From Psychrobacter sp. PG1 (GTDB lineage: Bacteria; Pseudomonadota; Gammaproteobacteria; Pseudomonadales; Moraxellaceae), in NCBI RefSeq assembly GCF_014897815.1, contig NZ_JABUZG010000041.1:1-61280 (forward strand): 61,280 nt of DNA. The letters run 5' to 3'. Position 1 is the first letter of the stretch. Each line of letters opens with the position of its first letter. Below are positions 47,163 through 57,063 of this stretch, one piece after another. The notes beneath the pieces are model-generated. The model was not told where the DNA came from, ran no database searches, and saw only the letters and a program-made list of their open reading frames with translations. A program made the position numbers and the translations under genes.

Positions 47163-47880
47163 TTATTTATAATAACGCGCTTTGATATTATCAGCTGATA
47201 CGCCGCGCCAATAATCAAAACGTAGATGCCACATCAAAATAATCGTCCGCCAAGTGCCATGCTGTTGCCAGCGTCTTGCTGATGTGATGACTTTACTTTT
47301 TAAACAAGCAGGTTTAGCAATACCTTTTAACTGTTTGCAAAGCTCGACATCTTCCATCAACGCTTGGTTAGGATAGCCACCGATTTGCTTAAATAAAGAC
47401 TGGCTAATAAAAATAGCTTGGTCGCCTGTCGCGATTCCGCTCAACCGTGAGCGCCAATTAATCATTTGACTGACCAATCGCAGTGTCGGTTGACGACTGG
47501 CTATTTGCACATCAAAACGTCCCCATTCTGCCCGTTTCATCGCTTCAGAAACACTCTCTATAGCGTTCATTGGCAATTGCGTATCGGCATGCAAAAATAG
47601 TAATACATCGCTAGTTGCTAACGCTGCGCCTGTATTCATTTGCAGCGCGCCCTGCTTTAGACTCAGTCATTTGCCAATCAATTTTACAATCATTATCAGG
47701 CTTTAACTCATTAATAAAACTTTGGATTATGCCAATAGAATCATCGTTTGAACCACCATCGACCAGTATCACTTGCTGCGGGTTTGGATTTAGCCTATTG
47801 ATATTATCAAACAATAAAGGCAAATTATCTACCTCATTGAGTACTGTAATAATGATAGAAACCGTTGCCATAGCCGTCAT
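47163..47880 (-). pseudogene. Arsenosugar-cluster glycosyltransferase (TIGR04283 type), frameshifted
   Basis: The N-terminal part (from ATG 47880 or 47868) has the GT-A family-2 start VSIIITVLNEVDNLPLL and ILVDGGSNDDS, and ends in SKAGRA then garbage. The C-terminal part in another frame begins QMNTGAALATSDVLLFLHADTQLP and continues to LRFDYWRGVSADNI. The join is at a GC repeat: GGGCGCGCTG reads out of frame, and one more GC (GGGCGCGCGCTG) would give AGRALQMNTGA, the normal family sequence. So a GC dinucleotide has been lost, by replication slippage or sequencing error. As written, the gene is dead. Confidence 0.85.
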
Positions 47881-47910
47881 AGTTAGCAGTACTCTTACTT
47901 GTTGTTACCA

Positions 47911-48774
47911 TTATTTCTTATTAAGGCTCCAATTATAATCGGTATAACCAATCTTCACTTTTCCTGCTTTTAGCTCAGCCGTTTGCGACTTATTAAGCCC
48001 TAAAGACGAGCTGTAACGAGCCAAAAACCCTTCTAAATCATTAGTACCACGCCAGTTGGTTTCAAAGTCTTCTTTATACCATTTAAAAATTGGCGATATC
48101 TCTAACGTATTACCTTTGAGACGATTACGACTACTATCCGCGAGGAATTTACTCGTCACTTGCTCTAATTGTTTATCTAATTTACGCCCTGTAAAAGCAT
48201 CATTTAATAGCGCAGGACAGCCGATGCTCGCACAGTTCACTGCAAAGTGAATACGCGGTTCGTTGTAGCGTTTAGAGCCACGGATTAGATTGTGCTCGAT
48301 GTCATCAAGCGAGCGCTTTTTGCCTAATAGCGTGACGAAATCCTGTTTCCATGGCGAACCAAATATTCCACCAATATCTTTAATCGACTTGATGTTAGGA
48401 TATTTGGTCAAAACCAGCTCTACCGTTCCAGCATTATAGACGTTAATCAAAAATGCTAATTGCTCATCTTTGCTCCAAGCGTTAAATTCCGACTGGCTGA
48501 TTTTACCAGTCGCCGCCATGTAGCTATCAAGTTTGCTTTGATCCGCTTTCATACCGTTATAATTAACGACTGAGGCTTTGCCACCATTGGTCATAGTAAC
48601 GTTTTTATTCAGTAAACTATCCCAAGTGCTGTGATTAAAATCCGCATAACTTGCCATACTGGCTAACAGTATAGAAGTGGTCACTGCCGTTTTGATTAAT
48701 AAACCACTGCTTAAAAAAAGACTTTTACTATTCAATCTTGGACTATTAGGTCTTCGGCTATTCAATACTGACAT
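47911..48774 (-). CDS. DUF547 domain protein of the arsenosugar cluster
   Basis: The 287-residue protein is exported: a long basic N-terminus, then a hydrophobic segment (LIKTAVTTSILLASMASYA) and the mature domain. DUF547 signatures are seen: AFLINVYNAGTVELVL, FVTLLGKKRSLDDIEHNLIR, RIHFAVNCASIGCPALLNDAFTG and FKWYKEDFE. DUF547 proteins are regular companions of ArsS; the biochemical role is unknown. GGAG lies seven bases before the ATG. It is 12 bases after arsS and 30 before the glycosyltransferase. Confidence 0.9.
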   Translation of the reverse strand: MSVLNSRRPNSPRLNSKSLFLSSGLLIKTAVTTSILLASMASYADFNHSTWDSLLNKNVTMTNGGKASVVNYNGMKADQSKLDSYMAATGKISQSEFNAWSKDEQLAFLINVYNAGTVELVLTKYPNIKSIKDIGGIFGSPWKQDFVTLLGKKRSLDDIEHNLIRGSKRYNEPRIHFAVNCASIGCPALLNDAFTGRKLDKQLEQVTSKFLADSSRNRLKGNTLEISPIFKWYKEDFETNWRGTNDLEGFLARYSSSLGLNKSQTAELKAGKVKIGYTDYNWSLNKK

Positions 48775-48786
48775 GAGTTACTCCAT

Positions 48787-49785
48787 TTAAATCGATGATG
48801 TTTTTTCTATCGTCTGATCTATTGTCTCTTCTTCTAGCGCACCACCGCAGCTACTTCCTTGCCCTGCCGTACAGCCATAGCAATGATCTGCAATGGCAAT
48901 GTCATCGCCAGTAGGATTTTGCGTTAACAAATCGCTTAGATGCCGACGGGACTTGTTGGGCACTGGAATCTCTAATTGCTGGTTAAAGTCACAATCAAAC
49001 AACTCTCCTAACCAATTGACACTAATGGTCGATCGGCACATGACTTCGGTTAAATTGGCGGCCACATAATTGGCTTTGAGCAAATCCATATAGGGATAGA
49101 ATTGGTTTTTAGCCAATAGCACCGCACCAAAACGCTGAATGGGCATATTGGTCAAGGCAAATAACTGATGAAATTCGATATCAAAATGCGCTTTTAACTC
49201 GCGCTTATAATCTGCTTCAAGCTGCTGTTGATTGGGCGGCAGCGTCGCACCTTGCGGGTTATAGACAAGGTTCAGCGTGAGTTCTGACCCTTTCTTGCCG
49301 TAGCCAAGCGCATTGAGTTTATGCAATCCCAATATACTGTCATCAAATGCGCCTTTACCGCGCTGCTTATCGACATTTTCTAATGAATAACATGGCAGAG
49401 AAGCCATTACTTCGACCGCATTGTCTGCCAAAAACTGCGCCATGTCCTCAAAGCCTTCTTCCATCAGGATAGTCAGATTACAGCGATCAATTACTGTTAC
49501 ACCCAAGGCACGTGCGGCTGTAACCAAATACTTAAAGTCTTCGTGCATCTCAGGCGCACCGCCCGTTAAATCAAGCGTCTCGATATTTTGTGCCTGCAAG
49601 ACTTCTAGAATCAACTCAACAAGTTCACGCGACATCATCTCTGTGCGGTAAGGAATGGCAGCCACATGACAATGCACACAAGACATATTGAATAAGTAAC
49701 CCATATTTACCTGTAGCGTGGTTAACTCACGACGTTTGAGCGCTGGGAAATCCGTGTGCTCGAGTAATTCGATAGTTGATTTCAT
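48787..49785 (-). CDS. arsS: Arsenosugar biosynthesis radical SAM protein ArsS, with altered cluster motif
   Basis: ArsS transfers a 5'-deoxyadenosyl group to dimethylarsenite on the way to arsenosugars. The protein has 332 residues. The N-terminal TLQVNMGYLFNMSCVHCHV corresponds to the family motif LCNxxCxHCHV, but the first Cys is Phe (codon TTC). The C-terminal Cys-rich tail CYGCTAGQGSSCGG is intact. With only two of the three cysteines needed for the radical SAM cluster, activity is doubtful. The start at 49785 is chosen because upstream residues are not family-like. It heads the minus-strand arsenosugar operon. Confidence 0.9.
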   Translation of the reverse strand: MKSTIELLEHTDFPALKRRELTTLQVNMGYLFNMSCVHCHVAAIPYRTEMMSRELVELILEVLQAQNIETLDLTGGAPEMHEDFKYLVTAARALGVTVIDRCNLTILMEEGFEDMAQFLADNAVEVMASLPCYSLENVDKQRGKGAFDDSILGLHKLNALGYGKKGSELTLNLVYNPQGATLPPNQQQLEADYKRELKAHFDIEFHQLFALTNMPIQRFGAVLLAKNQFYPYMDLLKANYVAANLTEVMCRSTISVNWLGELFDCDFNQQLEIPVPNKSRRHLSDLLTQNPTGDDIAIADHCYGCTAGQGSSCGGALEEETIDQTIEKTSSI

Positions 49786-50313
49786 AATGGTATAAAACCC
49801 CGCTGGTAGTACCTCTAAAGCAAGAGTAATAACGCAAAAATAAAAGGTTAAAAAAGAAAAACTCACACGCAAGCAATTGCTTTTTATGACTATTTCATAA
49901 AATTATCATCTCATTTTTAGACTTATCACTTTGTGTTTTATCTAATTAATCATACCTGATTGTGAAACAGTATTGACAACTAATATCTTAATTTTCACCT
50001 TTTATGCCAAATGAGCATGACGTCTCGTAGGATGTCATACAGCACTTGTCAATTTGGCTTTTAAGATATTATATTCAGCAGCTTTATAGATCGACCTTCT
50101 CATCCAATTGGCAATACCACAGTTGTCAGTGCAAAACTCTTAAATAGCATTGACCGCACAAGGCTTTATCGCTAAATTGGTTGCAACATTCCTATCTTTT
50201 AAAACAACATTCACTGATAAAATATGAATACTTTTAGAATATAGAAAGCCCACCACGTACCAATGCTTATGACACACGGATGTAAGCATCAAATCACCTT
50301 TAAAGATAACGTA
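49786..50313. other. Divergent spacer arsS / amidohydrolase
   Basis: A 528-bp AT-rich spacer. No gene or known regulatory motif was recognised; an ArsR-type operator was not found. The frame of the amidohydrolase is open from 50263, but that part lacks a signal-peptide start. Confidence 0.4.
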
Positions 50314-52053
50314 ATGAATATGAGCACATTACTAAAACCAACTGTACTGAGCATTGGATTAATGAGTGTCATAGGTTGCACTACCATGCAGACCGCGCCC
50401 AAGGATATGAGCAACTCAGCAACTGTCTATTACAATGGCAACATCATCACGATGGAGGGTGATCAGCCGCAAATGGCTGAAGCCTTAGTCACCCAAGCGG
50501 GCAAGATTGCCTATGTGGGCAATTTACAAGAGGCGCAATCGAAATATAAAAATGCCGCGCAGATTAATCTACAAGATAAAACCTTATTACCCAGCTTTAT
50601 CGATCCGCACAGTCATTTTGATATGGTGTCGAACACCATGGGTCAGGTCAATCTCAACCCGCCGCCTATCGGTCAAGTCGATAGTATTCCCAAAATGATG
50701 CAAACGCTAAAAGATTATAAAGTGGACAATAACATTGCTGATGGCGATTGGATATTTGGTTGGGGTTATGATGAAACTCAGCTCACTGAGGGGCGTCATC
50801 CGACCAAAAGTGAAATTGATAAAGTATTGCCAAACAATCCAGTGTATTTACAACACACAAGTGGTCACATGGGCGTGGCAAATAGCAAGGCGCTGGCCAT
50901 GATGAACATCACTGCTGACAGTAAAAATCCAGCAGGCGGTAATATTGCTCGAATTAAAGGCTCTAATGAACCAAACGGTCTCGTACAAGAAACGGCGATG
51001 TATCCGTTCGTGCGCAATATGCTAGAAGTGTTAGCGCCGAATCAAGACAAATTCTTTGAGCAGACGCAAGATTATTATGCAAAGAATGGCATAACGACGG
51101 CGCATAACGGTTCGACAGCTCGTAATACCATTCAGTTTTTTCAAAAACAAGCCGATGCAGGTAAACTTAAAATTGACTTGGTCGCACTGGCAGGAGTGAG
51201 TGACTTAGATGAGAATTTGGCTGATAAAAACTTCGTATGGAAAACCTATAAAAACGGTTTTAAAGTACAGGGTACCAAAATCGTTGCAGATGGCTCGCCA
51301 CAAGGCAAGACCGCCTATTTTAGCCAACCTTATCTCACGCCAGTTCCAGATTGTGAAAAGGACTGCCGCGGTCTACCAAGTGTCAGCCCAGATGAACTGA
51401 ACGAGATGTTTGTCAAAGCCTATGCTCGTGACAATCAGCTCTTTATCCATAATAATGGTGATGGCGCAACCGATATGCTCATCAAGGCACACGAGTATGC
51501 GGTCAAAAAGACTGGTCAAGCAGCTGATAAAGATCGCCGTACTGTGCCCATTCATGCTCAATTTGCCCGACCTGATCAGCTAGCCGCATTCAAAAAATAC
51601 AATATGGTGCCGTCCTTCTTTACCAACCATACTTACTTTTGGGGAGATGTACACGTTAAAAACTTAGGTAAAAAACGTGCCGACTTTTCAAGCCCGATTG
51701 CCACTGCTGATAGAATGGGACTTAAATACACCAATCACTCTGATGACACAGTGACACCTGTCGACCCGCTATTTACAGTCTGGTCAGCAGTCAATCGCAC
51801 TTCACGCTCAGGTAAAATCATTGGTAAAAATGAGCGAGCGACGCCGTATCAAGCGTTAAAGGCCATTACCAGCAATGCCGCTTATGAGTATTTTGAAGAA
51901 GACAGCAAAGGCACTTTGACGCCAGGGAAACTGGCTGATTTGGTTATCTTGGATGCCAACCCGTTAACCATAGAGGCAAGCAAGCTCAAAGACATCAAAG
52001 TCATCACAACCATTAAAGAAGGTCAAACGATTTACCAACGTCCAGTACAATAG
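50314..52053 (+). CDS. Amidohydrolase family lipoprotein (YtcJ-like)
   Basis: The 579-residue protein is of the Amidohydrolase_3 group (PF07969). It begins with a lipoprotein signal (VLSIGLMSVIGC), so it is probably anchored to a membrane facing the periplasm. The metal-binding HxH is in LPSFIDPHSHFD; later TNHSDDTVTPVDPLFTVW and GTLTPGKLADLVILD are family-typical. The substrate is unknown; an exoenzyme-like amide or N-formimidoyl hydrolase is possible. The start ATG 50314 is chosen for the signal peptide; an upstream ATG in frame is less likely. Confidence 0.88.
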   Translation: MNMSTLLKPTVLSIGLMSVIGCTTMQTAPKDMSNSATVYYNGNIITMEGDQPQMAEALVTQAGKIAYVGNLQEAQSKYKNAAQINLQDKTLLPSFIDPHSHFDMVSNTMGQVNLNPPPIGQVDSIPKMMQTLKDYKVDNNIADGDWIFGWGYDETQLTEGRHPTKSEIDKVLPNNPVYLQHTSGHMGVANSKALAMMNITADSKNPAGGNIARIKGSNEPNGLVQETAMYPFVRNMLEVLAPNQDKFFEQTQDYYAKNGITTAHNGSTARNTIQFFQKQADAGKLKIDLVALAGVSDLDENLADKNFVWKTYKNGFKVQGTKIVADGSPQGKTAYFSQPYLTPVPDCEKDCRGLPSVSPDELNEMFVKAYARDNQLFIHNNGDGATDMLIKAHEYAVKKTGQAADKDRRTVPIHAQFARPDQLAAFKKYNMVPSFFTNHTYFWGDVHVKNLGKKRADFSSPIATADRMGLKYTNHSDDTVTPVDPLFTVWSAVNRTSRSGKIIGKNERATPYQALKAITSNAAYEYFEEDSKGTLTPGKLADLVILDANPLTIEASKLKDIKVITTIKEGQTIYQRPVQ

Positions 52054-52086
52054 CTCATGGTAAGCGCCGTATAATAAGCCAAATTT

Positions 52087-52121
52087 TAGCAGGCGATTTC
52101 AAATTGTCATGCCTGCTATTT
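52087..52121 (+). terminator. Hairpin after the amidohydrolase gene
   Basis: TAGCAGGC and GCCTGCTA form an 8-bp stem with a 16-base loop and weak TTTATT tail, so termination is plausible but not strong. Confidence 0.5.
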
Positions 52122-52188
52122 ATTAAGATGATGAACCATTGAAACTATTTATTAAAAACATTCATTAAAACTGTTTAAGGAACCCTAT

Positions 52189-53145
52189 ATGAGTACCAAC
52201 ACCGATACAGGTAACGACCACATTCTCTCTTCCGATAATATTCATTACTTGCATCATGATTTTTTTGAACCAAGCCATGAAAACACAGTGGTAAAAGCCA
52301 CGTTACTGATTGTCCACGGTATGGCAGAGCATAGCGGACGTTACGCAGACTTCGCTCAGTTTTTAGCGGATAATGGTATCGCAGTGGCAACTTATGACCA
52401 TTTGGGACATGGAAAGACCGTCAAAACATCAGCAGATTTAGGTTTTTTTGGTGAAGAGCATCCAGTACAGTCCCTGCTAAAAGACGTCATTGTCATGGCA
52501 GATAGCTTAAAAAACCGCCATCCTGACGTGCCACACTTTGTAATGGGTCACTCTATGGGCTCGTTTATTGTGCGTAATGTCCTAAAGCACCATGCACACA
52601 ATTTTACAGGTGCTATTTTGATGGGTACAGCAGATGCCAACCCCTTGACTAAAGTACTACTCCCAGTCAATAAAGTACTGGCAAAAGTAGCACCCAAAAA
52701 ACCAAATGCAATGTTTGCCAAGGTGATGAATAAAGTCTTGAATAGTAAGCTTGAAGATCGCATCTCTTCATCAGAATTTGCATGGTTAACTGAAAATCCT
52801 GCCGCCATTGAAGCCTATGAAGCAGATCCCTTAACGGGCTTTGATTTCACCAATAATGGCTTTATGACATTATTCTTTCTGATGGAAACTGGCTTAAACA
52901 AAGGCTGGGCAATGACTATTCCAAAAAACTTCCCGATGCTATTTATCAGCGGCGAAGATGATCCTATTGGAGATATGGGTAACGGCATCCGCAAAATTGT
53001 CACGCGCTTAAACAAGCAAAATTTCAGTCAAGTAGATATCCAACTCTACCCAAACATGCGTCATGAGCCTTTGCATGAAAAAGACCACCAAACAGTTTAT
53101 AAAGATATCTTAGAATGGATAGAAAGCCATAGCTCAGATAATTAA
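52189..53145 (+). CDS. Alpha/beta hydrolase, monoacylglycerol lipase/lysophospholipase type
   Basis: The 318-residue serine hydrolase has the oxyanion loop LIVHGMAEHSGRYADF, YDHLGHGKT, the nucleophile elbow MGHSMGSFIV (Ser at about 122), the acid ISGEDDPIGD, and the His in MRHEPLHEKD. This matches Hydrolase_4 (PF12146), including monoacylglycerol lipase and PldB-like lysophospholipases. No signal peptide, so cytosolic. AAGGA lies upstream of the ATG. Confidence 0.88.
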   Translation: MSTNTDTGNDHILSSDNIHYLHHDFFEPSHENTVVKATLLIVHGMAEHSGRYADFAQFLADNGIAVATYDHLGHGKTVKTSADLGFFGEEHPVQSLLKDVIVMADSLKNRHPDVPHFVMGHSMGSFIVRNVLKHHAHNFTGAILMGTADANPLTKVLLPVNKVLAKVAPKKPNAMFAKVMNKVLNSKLEDRISSSEFAWLTENPAAIEAYEADPLTGFDFTNNGFMTLFFLMETGLNKGWAMTIPKNFPMLFISGEDDPIGDMGNGIRKIVTRLNKQNFSQVDIQLYPNMRHEPLHEKDHQTVYKDILEWIESHSSDN

Positions 53146-53276
53146 CAGCAGCGGTCAACTTGTTTGCTAAAAGTCGCCAAATTAGCGACAATACGGCAAG
53201 CAAGTTTTTACGCCAAGTCATGCGAGTTATTTCACGATAATATATGCTTTACCTTCCACTAACTTTAGGAACCTTT

Positions 53277-54098
53277 ATGTCATTACAACAAACCATCGAA
53301 CAAGCCTTTGAAAAACGCAACGAATACAGCCCAAGCACGATGCCACAGGACGTGCGTGATGCTATTAATCAAGTACTTGAGCAACTAGATAACGGCACAT
53401 TGCGCGTTGCAGAAAAAAAGGATGGCGAATGGGTCGTGAACCAGTGGGCAAAAAAAGCCGTTTTGCTCTCTTTTCGCTTAAACGACAACTATGTTCAGGC
53501 AGCGGGCGAACATGTGCAATTCTATGACAAAGTGCCGACTAAGTTTGCCAACTGGACCGAAGCACAGTTCAAAGAAGCTGGCGTACGCGTTGTACCACCA
53601 GCCGTTGCTCGTAAAGGCTCTTTCATCGCAGCTGGTGCAGTATTGATGCCGTCGTATGTCAACATCGGCGCGTATGTCGATCAAGGCGCGATGGTAGATA
53701 CGTGGGCGACCGTGGGTTCATGTGCCCAAATTGGTAAAAATGTGCATTTATCAGGTGGCGTTGGTATCGGCGGCGTATTAGAGCCATTGCAAGCGAATCC
53801 AACTATCATTGAGGACAACTGCTTCATTGGTGCACGTTCTGAAATCGTTGAAGGCGTAATCGTCGAAGAAGGCGCTGTTATCTCGATGGGTGTATTTATT
53901 GGTCAATCAACGCGCATTTATGATCGCGAAACGGGTGAGATTCATCGTGGCCGTGTACCAGCAGGCTCTGTTGTTGTACCGGGTAGCTTACCTTCAGAAG
54001 ATGGTACGCATAGCTTATATGCTGCTATCATCGTCAAAAAAGTCGATGCACAAACCCGCGCTAAAACATCAGTCAATGAGTTATTACGTTTAGCTTAG
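53277..54098 (+). CDS. dapD: Tetrahydrodipicolinate N-succinyltransferase DapD
   Basis: It adds a succinyl group from succinyl-CoA to tetrahydrodipicolinate in lysine and meso-diaminopimelate synthesis. The 273-residue protein matches E. coli DapD in length. An N-terminal helical domain ([12 protein letters not shown]) is followed by a left-handed beta-helix of hexapeptide repeats ([43 protein letters not shown]). The frame is open from 53244, but AGGA seven bases before ATG 53277 fixes the start. Terminator follows. Other dap genes are elsewhere. Confidence 0.97.
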   Translation: MSLQQTIEQAFEKRNEYSPSTMPQDVRDAINQVLEQLDNGTLRVAEKKDGEWVVNQWAKKAVLLSFRLNDNYVQAAGEHVQFYDKVPTKFANWTEAQFKEAGVRVVPPAVARKGSFIAAGAVLMPSYVNIGAYVDQGAMVDTWATVGSCAQIGKNVHLSGGVGIGGVLEPLQANPTIIEDNCFIGARSEIVEGVIVEEGAVISMGVFIGQSTRIYDRETGEIHRGRVPAGSVVVPGSLPSEDGTHSLYAAIIVKKVDAQTRAKTSVNELLRLA

Positions 54099-54159
54099 TA
54101 TTTTTAATACTTAGAGTCTCGTACCCAAACCGTACGGACAGCGACAGATCCTCTTTATT

Positions 54160-54192
54160 AAAGACGCTGAAGAAAACTTCAGCGTCTTTTTT
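54160..54192 (+). terminator. Terminator after dapD
   Basis: AAAGACGCTGAAG-AAAA-CTTCAGCGTCTTT with T-run: perfect 13-bp stem. Confidence 0.95.
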
Positions 54193-54339
54193 GCAGCTTA
54201 ATAGAGGGTGGTGCGTTATAATCCCTTTTTTTGGTTTGGCTTTATCCAAACGCAAAACGCCCATACCAGAACTTGCCTTTTTATTACCGTTGATAAATGC
54301 CTCATCCCATTAGCAATCTTTAACTGTATTTGACATATT

Positions 54340-55071
54340 ATGAGTGAATCACTATTACGCACCGCCGCCATTCCTGTCACTGATCCTGAAGCGGGTCTAC
54401 GTTTGACAGAAATTTTTTATTCTTTGCAAGGTGAAGCGCTGACCTCAGGCTTGCCAACGATATTTGTACGCTTGACTGGCTGTCCACTTCGCTGTGTCTA
54501 TTGCGATACTGAATACGCCTTTACTGGCGGCGAGCGGCAGTCGCTAGAAACCATTATAGAGACCATCAAAAGCTATCCTTGCAAGCGTATTTGTCTGACT
54601 GGCGGCGAGCCTTTAGCTCAGCCGAACGCCATTGAGCTAATGAAGCGTTTACTGAACGACGGTTATGAAATCTCGCTTGAAACCGCAGGCGCGCTCACGG
54701 TAGCAAACGTGCCAAAAGCGGTCAGTAAAGTCATGGATCTCAAAACGCCAAGCTCAGGCGAAGTCGATAAGAATCTATGGTCAAACCTGGACTACCTCAC
54801 TCAGCACGACCAAATCAAGTTTGTCATCATGAACCGTACTGATTACGACTGGGCAAAAGCCATGTTGATCGAGCATGAGCTAAACGATTTGGTCGGAACG
54901 GTTTGGTTCTCTCCGATGTTTAATGTCGCAGAGGATATCGACGACGAAGTCAGCCCCGATGTACCTTTGTTGGCGCGCGAACTTGCAGAATGGATGTTGG
55001 CTGACGCGCTGCCCGTACGCTTCCAATTGCAACTGCATAAAATCATCTGGGCAGATGCTAAAGGCAAATAA
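54340..55071 (+). CDS. queE: 7-carboxy-7-deazaguanine synthase QueE
   Basis: This radical SAM enzyme makes CDG, the substrate of QueC (8630), from carboxy-tetrahydropterin. The 243-residue protein contains the radical SAM motif CPLRCVYCDTEYAF at about 50-63 and the FYSLQGEA and LTGGEPLAQPN segments of the family. No other queuosine genes are adjacent. No strong Shine-Dalgarno, but the ATG begins a family-like N-terminus. It is followed by a DMT exporter after 61 bases. Confidence 0.95.
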   Translation: MSESLLRTAAIPVTDPEAGLRLTEIFYSLQGEALTSGLPTIFVRLTGCPLRCVYCDTEYAFTGGERQSLETIIETIKSYPCKRICLTGGEPLAQPNAIELMKRLLNDGYEISLETAGALTVANVPKAVSKVMDLKTPSSGEVDKNLWSNLDYLTQHDQIKFVIMNRTDYDWAKAMLIEHELNDLVGTVWFSPMFNVAEDIDDEVSPDVPLLARELAEWMLADALPVRFQLQLHKIIWADAKGK

Positions 55072-55132
55072 TAGTCCAATCATCTAAATGGATATTCAAC
55101 ATAAATAGCGACCCAAGGATAGGAATATAGGT

Positions 55133-56287
55133 ATGGTCAAACTCATTTTATTGGGCTTATTATCGGGGGCATTTTTTAGCTCGACGTTTGTGTTAAACGA
55201 AGTTATGAGTGCGGCTGGTGGGCATTGGTTTTGGTCAGCTAGCCTTCGCTATGCATTTATGTGGCTAATACTCACGGCTATTATAATTATGCAGCATGGT
55301 TTTGGGCGTATTACAGAGCTAATGACTATATTCCGTCAACATTGGGGCTTTTGGTGTATTACTGGCAGTATTGGTTTTGGAGTTTTTTATACAGGAATAT
55401 GCTACGCGGCCGATCATGTCGCAGGCTGGGTAGTTGCCGCGACCTTTATGTTTACAGTGGTCGCAAGTCTACTCGTTTTGCTAGCATTCGGACAACGTTT
55501 TGATAAAAAATTCATTGCATATGCATTATTAGTATTTGCCGGTGTGGTACTGGTCAATATCAGTGAAGGACTGCATGCCGCTTCTTTGCTAGATGCTGAT
55601 GCAGTGCCTATGAAAGATATGCTGCTTTATGGTGCCGTGCCTGCCCTAATAGCCGCCTTTAGCTATCCCATTGGTAACCAGTTGGTTTGGCAGGTATCTT
55701 ACAATGCGCGCAAGCGTAGTGCCGAGCCTACTAGCACTCAAAAAATTGATATCCAAGCCAACGAGATTAGTAAAAAAACAACCTCACTTATTACAGAAGC
55801 ACCTGCATTGTCAGCCGATATGAGTTATACGGCGGACGCGGTCGATTCCTTAAACCTTAACCACCCCACTCAAACCTTGCCGAGCTCTGTGCTGCAAACT
55901 TTAATCGCACGTATACCTGCTATCAAAACCACCCTGCTACAAAATGCCTTTAACAAAGTATGGTTAATGACCTTGGGCAGTCTGCCATTTTGGTTGGTTT
56001 TGGGTTTTATCGTTCATCCGGATTTGCCTGATACTAAGCAGGTATTCAATACCTTACTTGTGGCTCTATTGGCAGGCGTGGCGGCAACCAGTATCTTTTT
56101 ATATGCCCGTGAAAAAGCGGAAACTTCAAGCGAAGTGGCTGGGGTTGATGCCACTCAGGCAAGTGAAGTGATATTTGCCTTAATTGGCGGTATGCTATTG
56201 CTCAATAATACCCTGCCATCAGCGATGGGCTTAATAGGTATTGCTCTGATTATCATTGGGCTTATTCTATTTGCAAAAGATGGCTAA
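55133..56287 (+). CDS. DMT-superfamily multidrug resistance efflux transporter
   Basis: The 384-residue protein has about ten membrane helices in two halves, matching the EmrE-like family PF13536. The N-terminal segment LLSGAFFSSTFVLNEVMSAAGGHWFWSASLRY is typical of this group. A polar insertion of about 75 residues (roughly 205-275) separates the halves. The last helix carries GGMLLLNNTLPSAMGLIGIALII. It is likely an exporter of small organics, possibly dipeptides or drugs; the substrate cannot be told. AGGA sits eleven bases before the ATG. Confidence 0.82.
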   Translation: MVKLILLGLLSGAFFSSTFVLNEVMSAAGGHWFWSASLRYAFMWLILTAIIIMQHGFGRITELMTIFRQHWGFWCITGSIGFGVFYTGICYAADHVAGWVVAATFMFTVVASLLVLLAFGQRFDKKFIAYALLVFAGVVLVNISEGLHAASLLDADAVPMKDMLLYGAVPALIAAFSYPIGNQLVWQVSYNARKRSAEPTSTQKIDIQANEISKKTTSLITEAPALSADMSYTADAVDSLNLNHPTQTLPSSVLQTLIARIPAIKTTLLQNAFNKVWLMTLGSLPFWLVLGFIVHPDLPDTKQVFNTLLVALLAGVAATSIFLYAREKAETSSEVAGVDATQASEVIFALIGGMLLLNNTLPSAMGLIGIALIIIGLILFAKDG

Positions 56288-56403
56288 ACTACTATCTAAA
56301 ATTAGGTTAACTCTATTTAAATTATTGATATAAACAACTTCAAAACTAACCTAGTCCAGCACAGCCAATCTATTTTGATGGCCATTATATTGGTAATATA
56401 ATC

Positions 56404-57039
56404 ATGGTTAATGATTTAATTTTTCCTGATATTTTATTATATTTATTAGATATGGTTGGTGTGATTGCTTGTGCGATCGCAGGTACACTGCTGGCACAGC
56501 ACAAAGGCTTTGATATTGCTGGCTGTATCTTGGTTGCGATGGTCAATGCTATCGGCGGCGGTACACTACGTGATATGGCGCTAGACCGTCATCCGCTCTT
56601 TTGGATGACTGACCTCAATTATGTGATCGTCATCACAGTGACATCGCTTATTTTACAAATATTCTTTCATCTATATCATAAGATTGATAAGGCATTGAAG
56701 CTGTTTGATGCCATTGGGTTGGCGGCTTTTAGCGTGATCGGTTTTAAGATAGCATTGACACAAGATATGTCAGCTATTATCGCTATTATGATGGGGGTTT
56801 GGACGGCTATTATTGGTGGTCTGCTACGCGATATCATCTGTAATGAGATACCACTGTTACTTCAACGCGAGATTTATATCTCTGCTAGTATTGTAGGTTC
56901 GATCACTTATCTGCTGCTTGATCGTTTGGGTGTAAATGCTGGGTTGAACGAGTTTGTTATGCTGGGCGTTATCTTTGCTGTACGGATGCTAGCATTGCGT
57001 TTTGATTGGCACCTGCCTTCTATACGTTTGGTGAAATAA
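56404..57039 (+). CDS. Trimeric intracellular cation channel (TRIC) family protein, copy 1
   Basis: The 211-residue protein has seven membrane helices with two repeats of three. The Gly-rich motifs NAIGGGTLRDMALDRHPLFWM and GGLLRDIICNEIPLLLQ match bacterial TRIC (YadS/UPF0126) channels, which conduct monovalent cations as homotrimers. A second TRIC gene (57295) follows, similar by eye; the two are separated by mobile element copy C. No strong SD is visible. Confidence 0.92.
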   Translation: MVNDLIFPDILLYLLDMVGVIACAIAGTLLAQHKGFDIAGCILVAMVNAIGGGTLRDMALDRHPLFWMTDLNYVIVITVTSLILQIFFHLYHKIDKALKLFDAIGLAAFSVIGFKIALTQDMSAIIAIMMGVWTAIIGGLLRDIICNEIPLLLQREIYISASIVGSITYLLLDRLGVNAGLNEFVMLGVIFAVRMLALRFDWHLPSIRLVK

Positions 57040-57063
57040 GACCGATATATATGGTTTAAACAC

